A stretch of DNA of 64,000 bases from the NCBI GenBank assembly GCA_963675135.1, contig OY776119.1, positions 67,863,727-67,927,726 of the forward strand, in the 5' to 3' direction. The DNA comes from Galeopsis tetrahit (lineage: Eukaryota; Streptophyta; Magnoliopsida; Lamiales; Lamiaceae). The position numbers and the translations under genes were made by a program. Below the pieces are notes generated by a model that did not search any database, was not told the origin of the DNA, and saw only the letters and a program-made list of their open reading frames with translations. Shown one piece after another: positions 20,601 through 31,900 of this stretch (its first letter is position 1; the number at the start of each line of letters is the position of its first letter).

Positions 20601-22443
20601 TGAAGCTCACTTTCAGATGGCTACTCAGACTGCATCCATCATTGAAGAGCAGTCAGGGAAGTTGGACACACTGGTCAGGGAAGTTGAGAAGGCTCATGCA
20701 ACCACTGCTGATACCCTAGATGGCCAAGGAAAGACTCTAGCCTCTGTGGAGATGAGGCTCACAGGATCTGAAGAAGTGATCTTACCTACTATTGATGCAA
20801 GACTTTGTGGAGTTGAAACTGGACTGCAAACAGTTTCAACTGAAGTGACAAAAGCCAAAGATGCTATGGGTATATTCACTAGATCTGTGAAGAAAGAGCA
20901 GCAGGGTCTCAAAACTCTGTACAAGCACAATGTAAAGGCATTGAGAAAGACAATCAAGGATGCTTTAAGGCAGAGGACAGCAGCCCAGAGAAAGAAGGCA
21001 GAAGAGTTGAAAGCTGCTATGGTGAAGGAAGCTGCTGAAAAGTTCACTGTTGAACTCATGGCCAAAGTATCTGATCAAGTTGTGGCCAATCTCACTGAAC
21101 AACTTCAGGCCAAACTTGATCAATCACTGAAAGCCACATTGGATGCCATAGTTTCCCAGAAGATGAAGCCTGTTCACACCTTTTTGAGCATGGCAGATGA
21201 TAAAATGCAAAACATTCATGATGAGAATGTTTATCTACTGCAGGAATTGAAGTCCCTCACCCATTCCCACTCACATCTCTCTGTCACTATGAGTGAATTG
21301 AAGCCCCAATGTTTTGATAATGCCAAAAAGGGGGAAAGACAGAGAGCAAGGGCAAAGGGAACCTTGGTGATTGGTGAACCCAAGGGCAAGGAGAAAGTCC
21401 CTGAAGTTGAGGAGGAAGCAGTAGAAGACATTGGGAAAGGCAAAGGCCCAATGAATGTTGAAGATTTAACTGAGGAAGAGCAGATTCAAATAGCTATCAA
21501 GGAATCCATGGTATCAGCTATGGAAAGTCAGGCAAGAAAGCTTCAAAGGCCAGGTGGTGAGTCTACAGGACTTGAACCTCAAGAGAAGGTTGCTGAAGTG
21601 AGGGGGAAGGTGACAAGGTCATCTGAAAGAAAGAGGAAGGAACTGCAAGCCTTCAATGAATTCCCAACCAGCCTGACTTTGCCATCAGAATTTCAATCTG
21701 AAGAATCTACTCCAGCAAGGAAATCAAAGAGAATGAAGAAAGCAGTCCTGATGCCTGCTATTGAAGAAGTTGAAGAGGAAGTACAGGACAGAGAGCCTGA
21801 AGAAGTAGTGCCCAAGCTTGCTGATGATCCTTCCAAATTGTTTGAAGAAGGATTTGGGAAAGATCCAGAAACTCAGGAAAAGCTAGCTCACTTGAGAGCT
21901 AAAGAAAGAATGGATCAGTTGGTTGAGGCCAACAAAGCAAGAGATGGGAGAAGGGCCAACTTCAAAGCTCCAAGAAGGAGGGCTTCATACAGAAGGCTCA
22001 AACCTCAAATGCTGCAAAGATGGGACACTCAGTACCCTCACCATGATAAGTGGGTTCCAATCTCACTGAATGATGCATGGGAGGAGGCCAAGAGAAGTTT
22101 TGTTTATGACTTCTATGTCATTGGAAAGTGGCTTGGTGAGAGTGTGGAGGAAATCTTTGTTCAGTTCATGTTTGAGAACCACAGGGACCTCTACCAAAAG
22201 CTGTTTGCAGCAGCTGAGATGGCAAGAGTAGAGTTCAAGGCCCCTGGTCCAATTATGTACATGCCTCCTAAGTTCAATGGGAACTTGATTGATGAGGGAA
22301 AGATTCTGGAAGAGTTTATCAACATCATGAAGATGGAGAAGCTAAAGCCTGGCCCTAGAGGAACCAACAAGGAGATCTGGGATCTAAAGAAGAGAGTTTG
22401 GGCTCAGTATGGCATTGCTCCTCAAGATGATGGAACTCTATGA
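17674..22443 (+). CDS. Extra 3' ORF of retrotransposon A (env position), 1589 residues
   Basis: The start MAPKLKREE is chosen because element C has MAPKVRPEM at the same place; the frame opens slightly earlier. Residues 1-245 form a conserved domain (VDFNDSSLDIDF, MAEFFAHLRW, FTAEDLEASFGLPSEG, LSHSGSVEQ) reminiscent of the putative plant transposon protein domain PF20167. A basic region and Pro/Glu/Ser repeats (NPSESN, PESQPN) follow at about 300-570. About 980-1195 is a long Ala/Lys/Glu coiled coil. EEEQIQIAIKESM at about 1267-1279 fits the ubiquitin-interacting motif. The C-terminal 150 residues (DKWVPISLNDAWEEAKRSFV) are conserved with C and B. I see no signal peptide or membrane segment, so a classical envelope is unlikely. 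Role unknown. Confidence 0.85.
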   Translation: MAPKLKREELVDFNDSSLDIDFSYLSNPNSLWFEKLVAFDSPDSDVQKVLHWLREAGLEKFLGTKPDSCLNPFMAEFFAHLRWKGKKGDVCTKLTYAEEDEEEESQHTVIFTAEDLEASFGLPSEGMNPEMYKEEDDQEFYYSWMIEPKRVVSAQNKNTLKPVFRHLFDCVVKSLLSHSGSVEQISMPKLRVMAAVIDSAEKRVKFNWKKFILDKMMNEKFKFKEVKHHKVVVEGKLQFCTRASLLLERFAHYTHLQAKPKPFPAQKVMFRKLSSKTEKRKQDAVSKKAITIVPATRASPRKRKAQPPKAQPKMKKMKKILHESSPESQSRSGGATSEEIEKVAEEGVNPPEESVEVREVVPLQPETITEFRDLDQPTRYERKRRIIKTSEKQRLMEEEKQKKEFFKEIRQASKSKSKSKPNSPEANSPDIQSQRISPRQEEEECKTPEDAPIIAKKVYSPEGAPDRSGIDVLADLVNLEDRPFSPLDPRLLSYTKLLETALQEGDQVVFPPIPAIPITSSGTMLSKAPESQLVLTSPDPNPSESNLPESQPNLLESHSNPPESNSSGDDSGEDYTYEGMLRQIARANVDALYPGLKDYPRLQQQFYDLRALVEIKDRTIVEIAQAIQDKGANWWQVEENRLLHFANVKKTSVLTTEALFCTIVHEKVLAERERVAQGIKHPDSPSDADDDDDDHTNPNPPGINSAQVHYLTFHSVQDSDHSEELTKGGDSVQDALAKDGSFEPEAQLDNAETSIGEAGLTKASSMSGKLDIDQPLVIQDDSVDLGCPSTVISQQLPSVDPVEDIKVSGLSIEGVEKAVSAKKSEGGDGEECVITGSLSAPQIEGEEVEILGAAQYESQAILQVKSELDESLGERRPDSPVNVSLSFENKEEKNKVENEREGADVSDLMGEKEIEGDEGVFTNTVSFADSVAVTLEQIFADASLTDIPVEADTDLQAVSANVSTLNQIYFEQANTSEAHFQMATQTASIIEEQSGKLDTLVREVEKAHATTADTLDGQGKTLASVEMRLTGSEEVILPTIDARLCGVETGLQTVSTEVTKAKDAMGIFTRSVKKEQQGLKTLYKHNVKALRKTIKDALRQRTAAQRKKAEELKAAMVKEAAEKFTVELMAKVSDQVVANLTEQLQAKLDQSLKATLDAIVSQKMKPVHTFLSMADDKMQNIHDENVYLLQELKSLTHSHSHLSVTMSELKPQCFDNAKKGERQRARAKGTLVIGEPKGKEKVPEVEEEAVEDIGKGKGPMNVEDLTEEEQIQIAIKESMVSAMESQARKLQRPGGESTGLEPQEKVAEVRGKVTRSSERKRKELQAFNEFPTSLTLPSEFQSEESTPARKSKRMKKAVLMPAIEEVEEEVQDREPEEVVPKLADDPSKLFEEGFGKDPETQEKLAHLRAKERMDQLVEANKARDGRRANFKAPRRRASYRRLKPQMLQRWDTQYPHHDKWVPISLNDAWEEAKRSFVYDFYVIGKWLGESVEEIFVQFMFENHRDLYQKLFAAAEMARVEFKAPGPIMYMPPKFNGNLIDEGKILEEFINIMKMEKLKPGPRGTNKEIWDLKKRVWAQYGIAPQDDGTL

Positions 22444-22743
22444 AGGATAAGTTCATTCCTTTCCCTAATTTGCTGTTATGAATTCTGTTGTTATCTTTTT
22501 TGCTATTCTAGATTAGTGAATCCTTTTGATTTTCAGCCCTGTAATGGTTTATCACATCTATAAAAGGATCACAGTGTTTCTATCAAAGAGATAACAACTC
22601 ATTATCTCAACTAACCTATCCTGACATATATTACTTGATTTATTGTGCTAACAGTTTCTTTCAGGCAAGTTGACCAGTTCACTCTCCCTGAAGGTAATAT
22701 TTAATTAAGTCAAGGTCCCTTTGTAATAGGTTTTGGCATCATC

Positions 22744-22757
22744 AAAAATGGAGAAAT
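22744..22757 (+). other. Polypurine tract of retrotransposon A
   Basis: AAAAATGGAGAAAT abuts the 3' LTR and should prime plus-strand synthesis. B and C have AAAAAGGGGGAAAT at the same position, so A carries a degenerate version. The 300 bases from 22444 hold no gene. Confidence 0.7.
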
Positions 22758-24362
22758 TGTTGGGAATAAAATGATTTTGATCTAAGATACCAAAACCCCT
22801 GATTGATGATGTACAAGTTAGTTGAGATATGCTCAAGTCATTGTTCAGGCAAGTTGTCCCAGAACACTTAATGTGTAGTATGCTTAAGTTAAAATCTCAG
22901 AAATGTTATGAGATATTAGTAATCAGGATAGTTGTCCAAAGCTGAAATGTTAGGCAGCTTGATAGGTCTATAGGACAAAGTTGCTGATCTTTTCAAGACA
23001 AACTGATCATATGGACAACCTGGCTGAAGAGTTCAAGAATACTGAAGCTGTGCTCATAAATGCAAAAGATCAAGACAGTTGAAGTACAAATGATCAAGTG
23101 GATTAAGTGTCAAAAGCTTACAGAAGACATATTCAATGAAGCATTTATTGCCAATCATGCCTGAACCAAGCATTAAAGACTTAGAGCATTAAAGAGTGAA
23201 GCAGTGAATGAGTGTTGGAACATTCTAAACTGCAGCAGGAATGTTCAGGGAGCTTGTCCCATCTGACCGTTGGTTGTGTGTAAAGTTTGCCACAAATCAA
23301 CCTAGGACAATGTGCAAAATTGGAAACTGTCACAAGTCTTCCCAGCCGCCTTTGTCAGAAGTCAACACATTCATTCAAGCAACCATTGAAGACCTCTTTT
23401 ACACAGTGGATAAAAGGGTGTCAAGCTTCATGGCCGTTTCAATGATGCTGCAAATAGACATATTTGAATTGCTAATCCCTCCAACGGTTAGTTGTTCAAA
23501 TTGCCTATAAATACAGAAGTGATCAAAGGAATTCAAAATCCAACTACAAGCTATCAAACTATCATCAAGCTTTCAAAAGAAAACCAAGCTGTTCACTAGA
23601 ATTCCAAGTTTCCTGAATCACTTCAAGTCAGCTAAGCCAATCTTTGTAAACATCCTAGCTTAGCATTGAGATATCCTAAGCCTTTACACTGTTCTTACTG
23701 TAAAGGATATCTCTATTAGTTGGAATCAAACCTCAAACCTTATCTCATTTAGTGAAGAGAGTGTTTGTTGTAGAAGTGAGGAGTTAAGGACTGTTAGTGT
23801 GAAACACAGCCTTAACTCAGAGAGATTGAGCACTAGGACTCAAGTTATCCTAGGGATCAAAACACTAAGAGAGTGTTGTTGATCAGTGCACCTTGGCACT
23901 ATAAAACAAGCTAATTCCATTGAGAAGGAATTATCCTGTTCAATCAGGGAAAGTGGATGTAGGAGCTTGAGTCTCTGAACCACTATAAATTTTGTGTCTT
24001 GTTTACTTACTGCATTCTTAACTTCACTCCATTCAATCATATTTCAAAGATTCATAACTCAGTAAGTAAGAAAATCTGTTTTGGACAAAGTCCCTGATAA
24101 CTTGTATTTTCAGAAATCAACTTGGAGTATTTCTTTGAGTAAAGGCCAACCACATTCCGCACTTAGCAACTCTTTTAGATATTTAGCCAACTGATCACTT
24201 AATAGTAATCAGTGGGACAAGTATCTATCAAAGTTCACACTCAGGCCAGTTGTGAGACAGCTTGCCTGATAGGACCAGTTTATCAAAAAGAAAAGAATTT
24301 GCATACACAAGTGCATTCCCCCCCCCCCATACACTTGTGTTATACTCCACCAAGGACCAACA
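22758..24362 (+). repeat. 3' LTR of retrotransposon A
   Basis: 1605 bases, near-identical to 9400-11003. The differences seen by eye are six substitutions (for example GAAGAT/GAAGCT and ATAGCC/ATGGCC) and 11 rather than 10 C in the hairpin loop (24305-24340). Confidence 0.95.
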
Positions 24363-24414
24363 CACTTACTTAGCAAAATGAAATAGAAATTAAGTAAACG
24401 AAAACTTACAGTCT

Positions 24415-27400
24415 TTAGTCACTCATCTGTCCAGCATTTGGAGTAGGAATTTGAAATGCTTCCAAAATCCTTCGATGAATGTCTGAGATATGATCTTCAT
24501 TCTCGATCTTTTCTTTCTCGAGTAATTCCTCTTCAAACTTCTTCACATGATTCATGTTGATTCTTTTTCCAGATCCTAACATTGGTGTTTCCCATTTCGA
24601 AAAATCAGGAACCAAAATGTTATAACCAACAGCAGTTGCGATTCGCATTATCAAGTTCCAAAGATTTTCATCTTCACCTTCCATGAACTTGTCAAATACT
24701 GCGAACAACTCTTCTTTGCTTTCTGAAACTCCAAACTTTCTTATTATCCAGTGATCTAGTTCCCATTTCATCTTAACACTCAACCAAGCATCTCTATGCT
24801 CGTTGTCTGTGAATCTATCAATGTGGGAATCTTCAATCACATCTGGATCAGCTTTCAACTTCTGCAACCTGTGGATGTGTTTACCTAACACTTTCTTGTT
24901 AGCATAATGATCATCCTCTATCTTCTGCTTCTTATGAAGAGCTTCGACCTCTTCATCACCAATATCAGCAAGGATTTCTCCTAATCCTTCTTTCTTCTTC
25001 TCAAGAACAAGTTTTCTCTTGACTTGTCTTATTCTGGGTTGAACATCTTCAATCGCAATAGACTTTCCTTTAACTTGCCTTATCTACTCTGCTTCAATTT
25101 CTAAGTCAGCTTTCTTGACTAGCCTTCTTCTCTTTGGTCTACCAGTCTCTTCTGGTACAGTAGCAGCAGCAGTTACTTCTGGTTCAGCAGACTTTACCTC
25201 TTTGACCTCTTCCCCCTTTTAGGCTTCATCACTAGCCTTAAGAGTGAATAGAGAGGTAAAACGAGTCATTTCTTCCTTAATTGCTTCCTTCATCGATTCA
25301 GCAGCTCTATCAATCTGCTTTTGATGCAACTTGTCTTGACTCAACTTCTCAAGACGATCAGCAATGTGTTCTAATTTCCTTGAATTATAAAATAACTCAT
25401 CTTTGAAGTGAGTCGCAGTCTGTCTGAGCAATCTGTTCTCTTCAGTCAACTCTCTTAGAACATCTCTAGCTTGCACCAACTGACTTTGTGCTTCTCTTAT
25501 TTGCTCATCAACTATCTCAATCTTCACTCGATAGAGTCTCTCCATCTTCTTCGACTCCTGAGTTAACAAGTTTGCGAACTCTATTGAACTTTTCTCGGAA
25601 TACTCAACCTAACTATGCAAGAAATCTTCCAGTTGAGTAACCATCTCTTGCCTGAACGAGGCATCCATCTGGTTGACTTCATCTATAATTAGAGCCTTTG
25701 AATCTTCAACCAGAGACATATTCTGATCTATCAGAGCCTTCTTAACATCTGACTTCAAGAACTCATCTATTGAAGACTTAATTACATTCTACAAGTCTTT
25801 CTTCAACTCATCAATAGATGCAGACGGCACTGAATGCGATGGCAGAATATCAATCTCCATAGGAACAACTTCAGATAGTTCCATCTCATCAATAACTGGA
25901 ACTTCAACCAACTCGTCTTCCAATAGCACAGTTAAGACCTCGTCTTCAACTTGCTCAGGAAGAACGTCTTCCACAACTTGCTCAGCAATAGGACAATAAG
26001 GTATAATGGCTAACCTTGCTTCCTTTTCTCTTCTTTCAGCTTCCTGTTGATCTCGAAGTACCATCTGTACTAATTTAGCAGTGTAGGCACACGTCTCAGG
26101 CGGAAAGTACTTCTCTACTTGTCTGGTAATCTGGCCAACATTGCATCGTGGACCATGTGCGTGTTTTACCTGAAAATTGAAAACTAAACCACGAAGATGA
26201 TCAGAACCATCATCTAGATCAACAACTGGATTAGTAGGCATGAAATCTTCTTCTGAGTACTGAACGCCAACTTCTGGAAAGTTTGTTGACAACAAGTCGT
26301 CTAGTATGTTAAGCATCCTCTTGACAAGATTAGTCAAGTCTCTGGGAGATAGCAATTCAGAATGCTTCTTCACACCACTATTCTCTTTTTGTTCCATTTC
26401 CCAATCTTGGAAATTTGCAACACCACCCATTCCTTCAGCAACTTCAAGAAAGTCTTCACATGGTCCTTCTCTCAAGGCCACCCATGTGCATATCCGAATC
26501 AATTTTTCATATGCTTCAGATTCGGTGTCTATCTCAATAAACGATAGCTTTCTTGTCAAATTCTTGGTCATTTGTGCCCTGAGTCTCTTCTCTCTGGCGC
26601 ACATTGGATAATGAACCAAGTCGGGAAATCTATTCGAGAGAGGGGTCTGAGTAAGTGGGGTCCTTAACTCAGTTGTTGCAGTGGCAACTAGAGGAGTTCT
26701 TTGAATAGACGGGTTAGGGGGTTCAACATATTCTGTTGAGGTAGAGGGAATATGGATTGTGGTTTCTGGGGGCTGTGATGTGGCTATGTTTGGTTTGACA
26801 ACTGTCGAAGTATCAGTTGTATCATATATGGTAGTGTGTTGGGTAACGTTGGATCTCAGTGGTTGTACTGCCAACAGAGAGGTTTTGGGTACAGGCCTGG
26901 CACGAGATCGGAGTGATCTTGCCTTGGTTTTCACAGGAACATCAAGTGGAATAGAAAGAATACGAGAAGAAGTACTAACCACTTGAGTCGACTTGTCTGG
27001 CGAGGGGCTCGACTCGACTCTCACCAGTCGATACCTTTCTACATCCTCAGCATCCTTCTCCGATGCCTTGTCTGATTCCGTTTCTTCCGAATCTTCAACG
27101 GGTTCAATCATAGCTTCATCAGACACGTATTCAACTAGTGCACCACTAGTTCCAACACCAGCCTCAGCTTCTGCCTTAGACTCATCTTCCTCTGCATCAG
27201 ACGAGTGAGCAGCTTCCAACATCACATATCGAGGATTAACTCTAACTTGATCACGCTCCAGAGACCTCTGCTCTGCCTGTCTATCCAAAACATCTTTCTT
27301 GAGATAATGCTTCAAGACATGGAACGGCTTGCCCTTGCTCCAATTTTTCTTGTTCGGCAGCAAGACTGGTAATAGAATACTAAGCTTGTTTCCGAAGCTT

Positions 27401-28077
27401 ACGGCGGCAGACACTATCCATTCAGCCGAATCAGTGTCAACACGAACATTTCTTTCAAAGTACATCAGCCTATCCAAGAATAGCTTGTACCAATTTCCTT
27501 CAGTGATGTCATCATAGATTGCAACCATCACTCTCGCTTTTTGAAGTGTTACAGAATCAAAGCTTCCTGTAACTCTAAGCAACATTTTGGATGCAATATC
27601 AAGAAGCGTCTTGTACTTGTCTAGCAGCTCCTTCTTCTTGACAGCAGGAATTTTTCCATCTCGATTCAGCCTAAGCTTCTTTCCATAAAATATGTTGAGA
27701 TACCTCAATTCTTGACCAGCAGCATACATCTCCACATAAATCGATCCGGATGGCAACTTCAAAGTTTCGAACAAAATGTCACGAGTGATTTCCACTCGGC
27801 TTCCACCAACGAACGCTTCGATGGAGTCGCCTATTCGAGTAGCAGTGGCATAGAACTCGAGCACCTCTTCCTCATACACCACTTCTGGAAATGCCTTCAA
27901 GTAGGGTCTCAACCCACACCTGTAGCATTTGATGAGAATCTCCTTGTTATCCTCTGTGTGTCTTCCATTGAAGAACACCGATCCTTCCACATGCACCTTT
28001 CCTTCCGTAGTATACTTGCCCAAATCGAATCGAGCCTGCATGTTAGTGCGAACATCGAACATAGATACGATCGACAT
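24415..28077 (-). pseudogene. Extra 3' ORF of retrotransposon B, four stops
   Basis: One reading frame of about 1220 codons, interrupted by in-frame stops at 25789-25791, 25609-25611, 25219-25221 and 25084-25086. The first 290 residues parallel the N-terminal domain of elements A and C: LEFYATATRIGDS, VEITRDILFETLKLPSG and TGSFDSVTLQKARVMVAIYD align with their EFFA, FGLP and GS..RIMAAI blocks. The middle is Ser/Thr/Glu-rich. About 25219-25569 is a coiled coil (KLEHIADRLEKLSQDKLHQK). The C-terminal part (RDAWLSVKMKWELDHWIIRK) parallels the end of A. No ubiquitin-interacting motif was recognised here. No membrane segment is visible. The gene is dead in this copy. Confidence 0.8.
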
Positions 28078-28974
28078 ATTGATAGAGATATGTAGGATTC
28101 GATAAACAGTTTATGAGAATCACAAGAATTTGATTGCTTGAGAGTAGGAGAGTAAAGTGAACGTGAGGAGTGATTTTAGGAGAGTGGAATGGTTTTGTTA
28201 AAACAAAATTTTGAATCGACGGCCACGATCAAGAGGTTTGATCCAACGGTGGGGACTTTTGGAATTCAGTTGCGTAATCGAGACGATTATGTGATTTGAT
28301 ATTGTAAATTTTGGAATCCACCTTTTCTATTGGTTAGGACAGGGGAGTGTACTCATCTGACCTAGCGTAGTAGAGTTTAGGCGGGAACTGGGTGTATACA
28401 CCTCATTAAATGGAGTGTATATATCCAATTCTAGGTTTTCCAATTTTTCGTTATCAAATTACATTATTGTCCTTAATCAAACAACTTAAATACTTATAGA
28501 ATATTAAAATCACAAGAGAGCTTATCTTGTCTGTTCGAGTTCATCAGAACAGATCATTAGACTTGTTTTAGCACCAGATGAGTTCCCCCTTCGACTGTGC
28601 TTGTCTGTCTGAATGTCGAACAGCTTTGTGTACCTGTCTCGTCTTATGCGACGTGTGAATATAGGTACGAGTAGTAGAGTAGGATAATTAATTCAAACAT
28701 CATTCTAATATAGCAGTCAAGGTTTCGATCAAGATGAATTTTAACAAACTTAAGAGTCAACATAAGGATATTTAAGAAATCATAGATTCCCCCTTAAATG
28801 TTTATTCCCTTAGTATTACCCTCAGCTTTACCAGCTTCCTCATCGGGTTGTTTGGTCATCTTGTCTGACCTTGTATACCTGACTTGTTTACGAGTAGACG
28901 AGTGCTCTGTTTTTTTGGTAACTTGTCTGTTTCTCCTTACTTCCTTTTGATGTACCTGTCTGGTTAGTACACAA
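28078..28974 (-). other. Spacer between pol and extra ORF in retrotransposon B
   Basis: About 900 non-coding bases. The part just upstream of the extra ORF, in sense, is pyrimidine-rich and leader-like, and contains CACCGTTGGAT. No clear TATA box was found. The short palindrome GGGTGTATACACC lies near 28390. Confidence 0.4.
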
Positions 28975-31900
28975 CTACATACTAGTAGGGTCTAGATCAA
29001 TTAGTCCTAGACTAATGCATAATTCACGAAAACGAGCCTCAGGTAATGGTTTTGTAAAAATGTCAGCTCTTTGGAAATCGGTGTGAATCTTTTCCATGCG
29101 AATATCCTTCTTTTCTACATGATCACGTATGAAATGATGTTTCACATCAACATGCTTACAACGTGTGTGTAAAATAGGATTTTGTGTAATGGCAATAACA
29201 CTGTTACTGTCACAAAATATAGGAACATTTGATTCACATATATTATAATCTCTAAGCTGTTGAATAAGCCATAATAATTGACTACAACAACTACCAGCAG
29301 CCATGTACTCGGCTTCAGTAGTAGAGGTAGCAACACTTGTCTGCTTTTTCAAAAACCATGAAATGAGTTTTGTGCCTAAGAATTGACAAGAACCAAATGT
29401 AGATTTCCTATATATTCTACAGCCACCAAAATCAGAATCAGAGTAGCCACTTAAGGCATGTTTGTTTTGGGATTTTGAAGATTTTGAAATCCGGATTTCA
29501 AAATCTAGCGGATTTCAAAATCCTACTGCTTTTTGTGTTTTGTGTTTGTTTAAGGATTTATGTAGGATAGGATTTAACTTTATTGTATAGGATTATAGGT
29601 TTTATAGGTGGTTTGTAGGTATTTATAGGGTTGACTTTTATAGGGTTTATAAATATTTATAGGGTGGGATTGTGAAATCCTAAATCAAAATCGCAAAGTG
29701 TAATGGGGGTGGAGTTTCGAAATCCCAAATCCGGATTTCCCATCCCAAAACAAACATGTCCTTAGGGATAAATCATCATTTGAAGGATATCATATACCAC
29801 GATTGATGGTTCCTTTCAAATATTTCAGTATCTGTTTAGTGGTTTCCATATGACTCTCTTTTGGATTAGCTTGAAATCGAGCACATGCGCCAACAGAAAA
29901 TACAATATCTGGTCTACTAGCAGTTAAGTACAGTAATGAACCAATAAGACCACGATAATGTGTTTGATCCGCGCACTTACCGTTCTCGTCTAGATCTATC
30001 CTGTAAGTAGGTAGCATAGGTACTCCTGAAGATTTGCAAGTCTTAGTACCATACTTGTCTAGTAGATTACGAGTATACTTGGCTTGATTTATGAAAATCC
30101 CATCGGGAGTTTGTTTTACTTGAAGTCTAAGAAAATAAGTCATTTCTCCCATCATTGACATTTCAAACTTACTTTGCATGAGTGTTGAAAAACTTTCACT
30201 CAGCTTTTTGTTGGGTGATCCGAAAATGATATCATCCACGTAAATTTGAACAAGTAGGATATCCTTACCTTCTTGTCTTCTGAACAAGGTTCTATCTACC
30301 TTGCCCTTAGTAAAACCATTTTCTAATAGAAATTGAGAAAGAGTATCGTACCATGCTCTGGGAGCTTGCTTTAATCCGTATAAGGCTTTCTTCAACTTGT
30401 ACACTTGATTGCCTTTCACTTCGAAACCTGGAGGTTGTTCAACATACACTTCTTCCGCAAGAATATCGTTAAGAAATGCACTTTTAACATCCATTTGATA
30501 TACAGTAAACTTCATATAGGCAGCATATGCAAGAAACAATCTAATGGCTTCTAGTCTAGCAACTAGTGCATAAGTTTCATCATAATCTATGCCTTCAGCT
30601 TGAGAATAGCCTTAGGCTACTAATCTAGCCTTATTTCTAACGACTACATCATTCTCATCTTTCTTATTTTTGAAAATCCATCGTGTGCCAACTACATTAT
30701 GATGTGTAGGTCTATCGACAAGTTCCCAGACGTCGTTTCAAACAAACTGGTTCAACTCGTCATGCATAGCGATGATCCAATTACTATCAGCCAATGCCTC
30801 ATTAATGGTTTTAAGCTCGATAGATGAGAGGAAACAACACCAGCAAAACAAAGATGGACTCGGTTGTTCTTGCGACTCAAAGAGTTGTCGTCTAGTCTTC
30901 ACACCAACAATAGAGTCACCAATGATATTTTCAGTATCATGAGCAGATTTCCACGTTTCTCTAGTCTTAGCATGCATACTATCATCATCTAAATCAACTA
31001 CAGCATCATGCATTTCAACACCATTTGTATTAGGAGATTTAATAGGAGTAGACGAGTCGACTAGTTCAGGCATGTCAACTGGTCTAGTAGGTTTACCTTG
31101 AGCACTTACCTTCTCCTTGTCATCTGACTCGAGAGCTTTCATGAACGGGTTATAGGCTTGAACAAATTCATATACTTCTGATTCTTTATCAGTTTGGATC
31201 GATAGGTCAGTTACTTTCTTACTGATCTGGTCGGCAGACGAGTCTTGTCGAGATTCATCGAAAACTACATGTGGTGTTTCTTCCACACAGAGGGTAGAGT
31301 AGTTGAATACTCTAAATGCTTTTCTAGTCGAGGAGTATCCTAAGAATATCCCCTCGTCTGCTTTAGCATTGAATGCATTCAACTTACTTTTCCCATTGTT
31401 ATGGATAAAACACTTACAACCAAATATATGGAAATATGAAACTCTGGGTTTTCGACCTTTCCATACCTCGTAGGGCGTCTTACCTAGTGCCTTATTGATA
31501 GCACTTCTGTTCTGGGAGTGACATGCGGTATTGATCGCCTCTGCCCAAAACTTTTGAGGAGTATTATACTCTGTCAGCATGGTCCTGCAGGCCTCCTTAA
31601 GGGTTTTGTTCCTTCGTTCTGCTACTCCGTTTTGTTGCAGTGTCCTTGCTGCACTAGTAAGGTGTTGGATACCACGTTTAGAGCAAAATTCTTTGATATA
31701 GCAGTTAATAAATTCAGTACCTTTGTCACTACGTATCTTGACAATGAACTGATTCTTCTCAACTTGAATCTTCTTCAACATATCAGGTAGGAGTGTTTGT
31801 GTATCACTCTTCTTGTGTAAGAAGACTACCCAAGTGAACTTAGAATAGTCGTCTACCACAACAAGTGTGTACCTTCTACCGTTCAAGGTTGGAGGAGTAA

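Larger units (their letters stand above)
9400..24362 (+). mobile_element. Retrotransposon A (copia, Sirevirus type), nearly intact
   Basis: LTRs at both ends begin TGTTGGGAATAAAATG and end GGACCAACA. The 5-bp duplication CACTT flanks it at 9395-9399 and 24363-24367. Order: 5' LTR, primer site, gag, pol, extra ORF, polypurine tract, 3' LTR. It lies inside retrotransposon B in opposite orientation. I counted six substitutions and one poly-C length change between the LTRs, about 0.4%, so insertion is recent. gag and the extra ORF are open; pol has one nonsense codon. Confidence 0.95.

Noticed and set aside
17674..22443. True viral envelope glycoprotein
   Set aside because: No signal peptide, no membrane-length hydrophobic stretch and no Cys-rich ectodomain are visible; the protein is highly charged.
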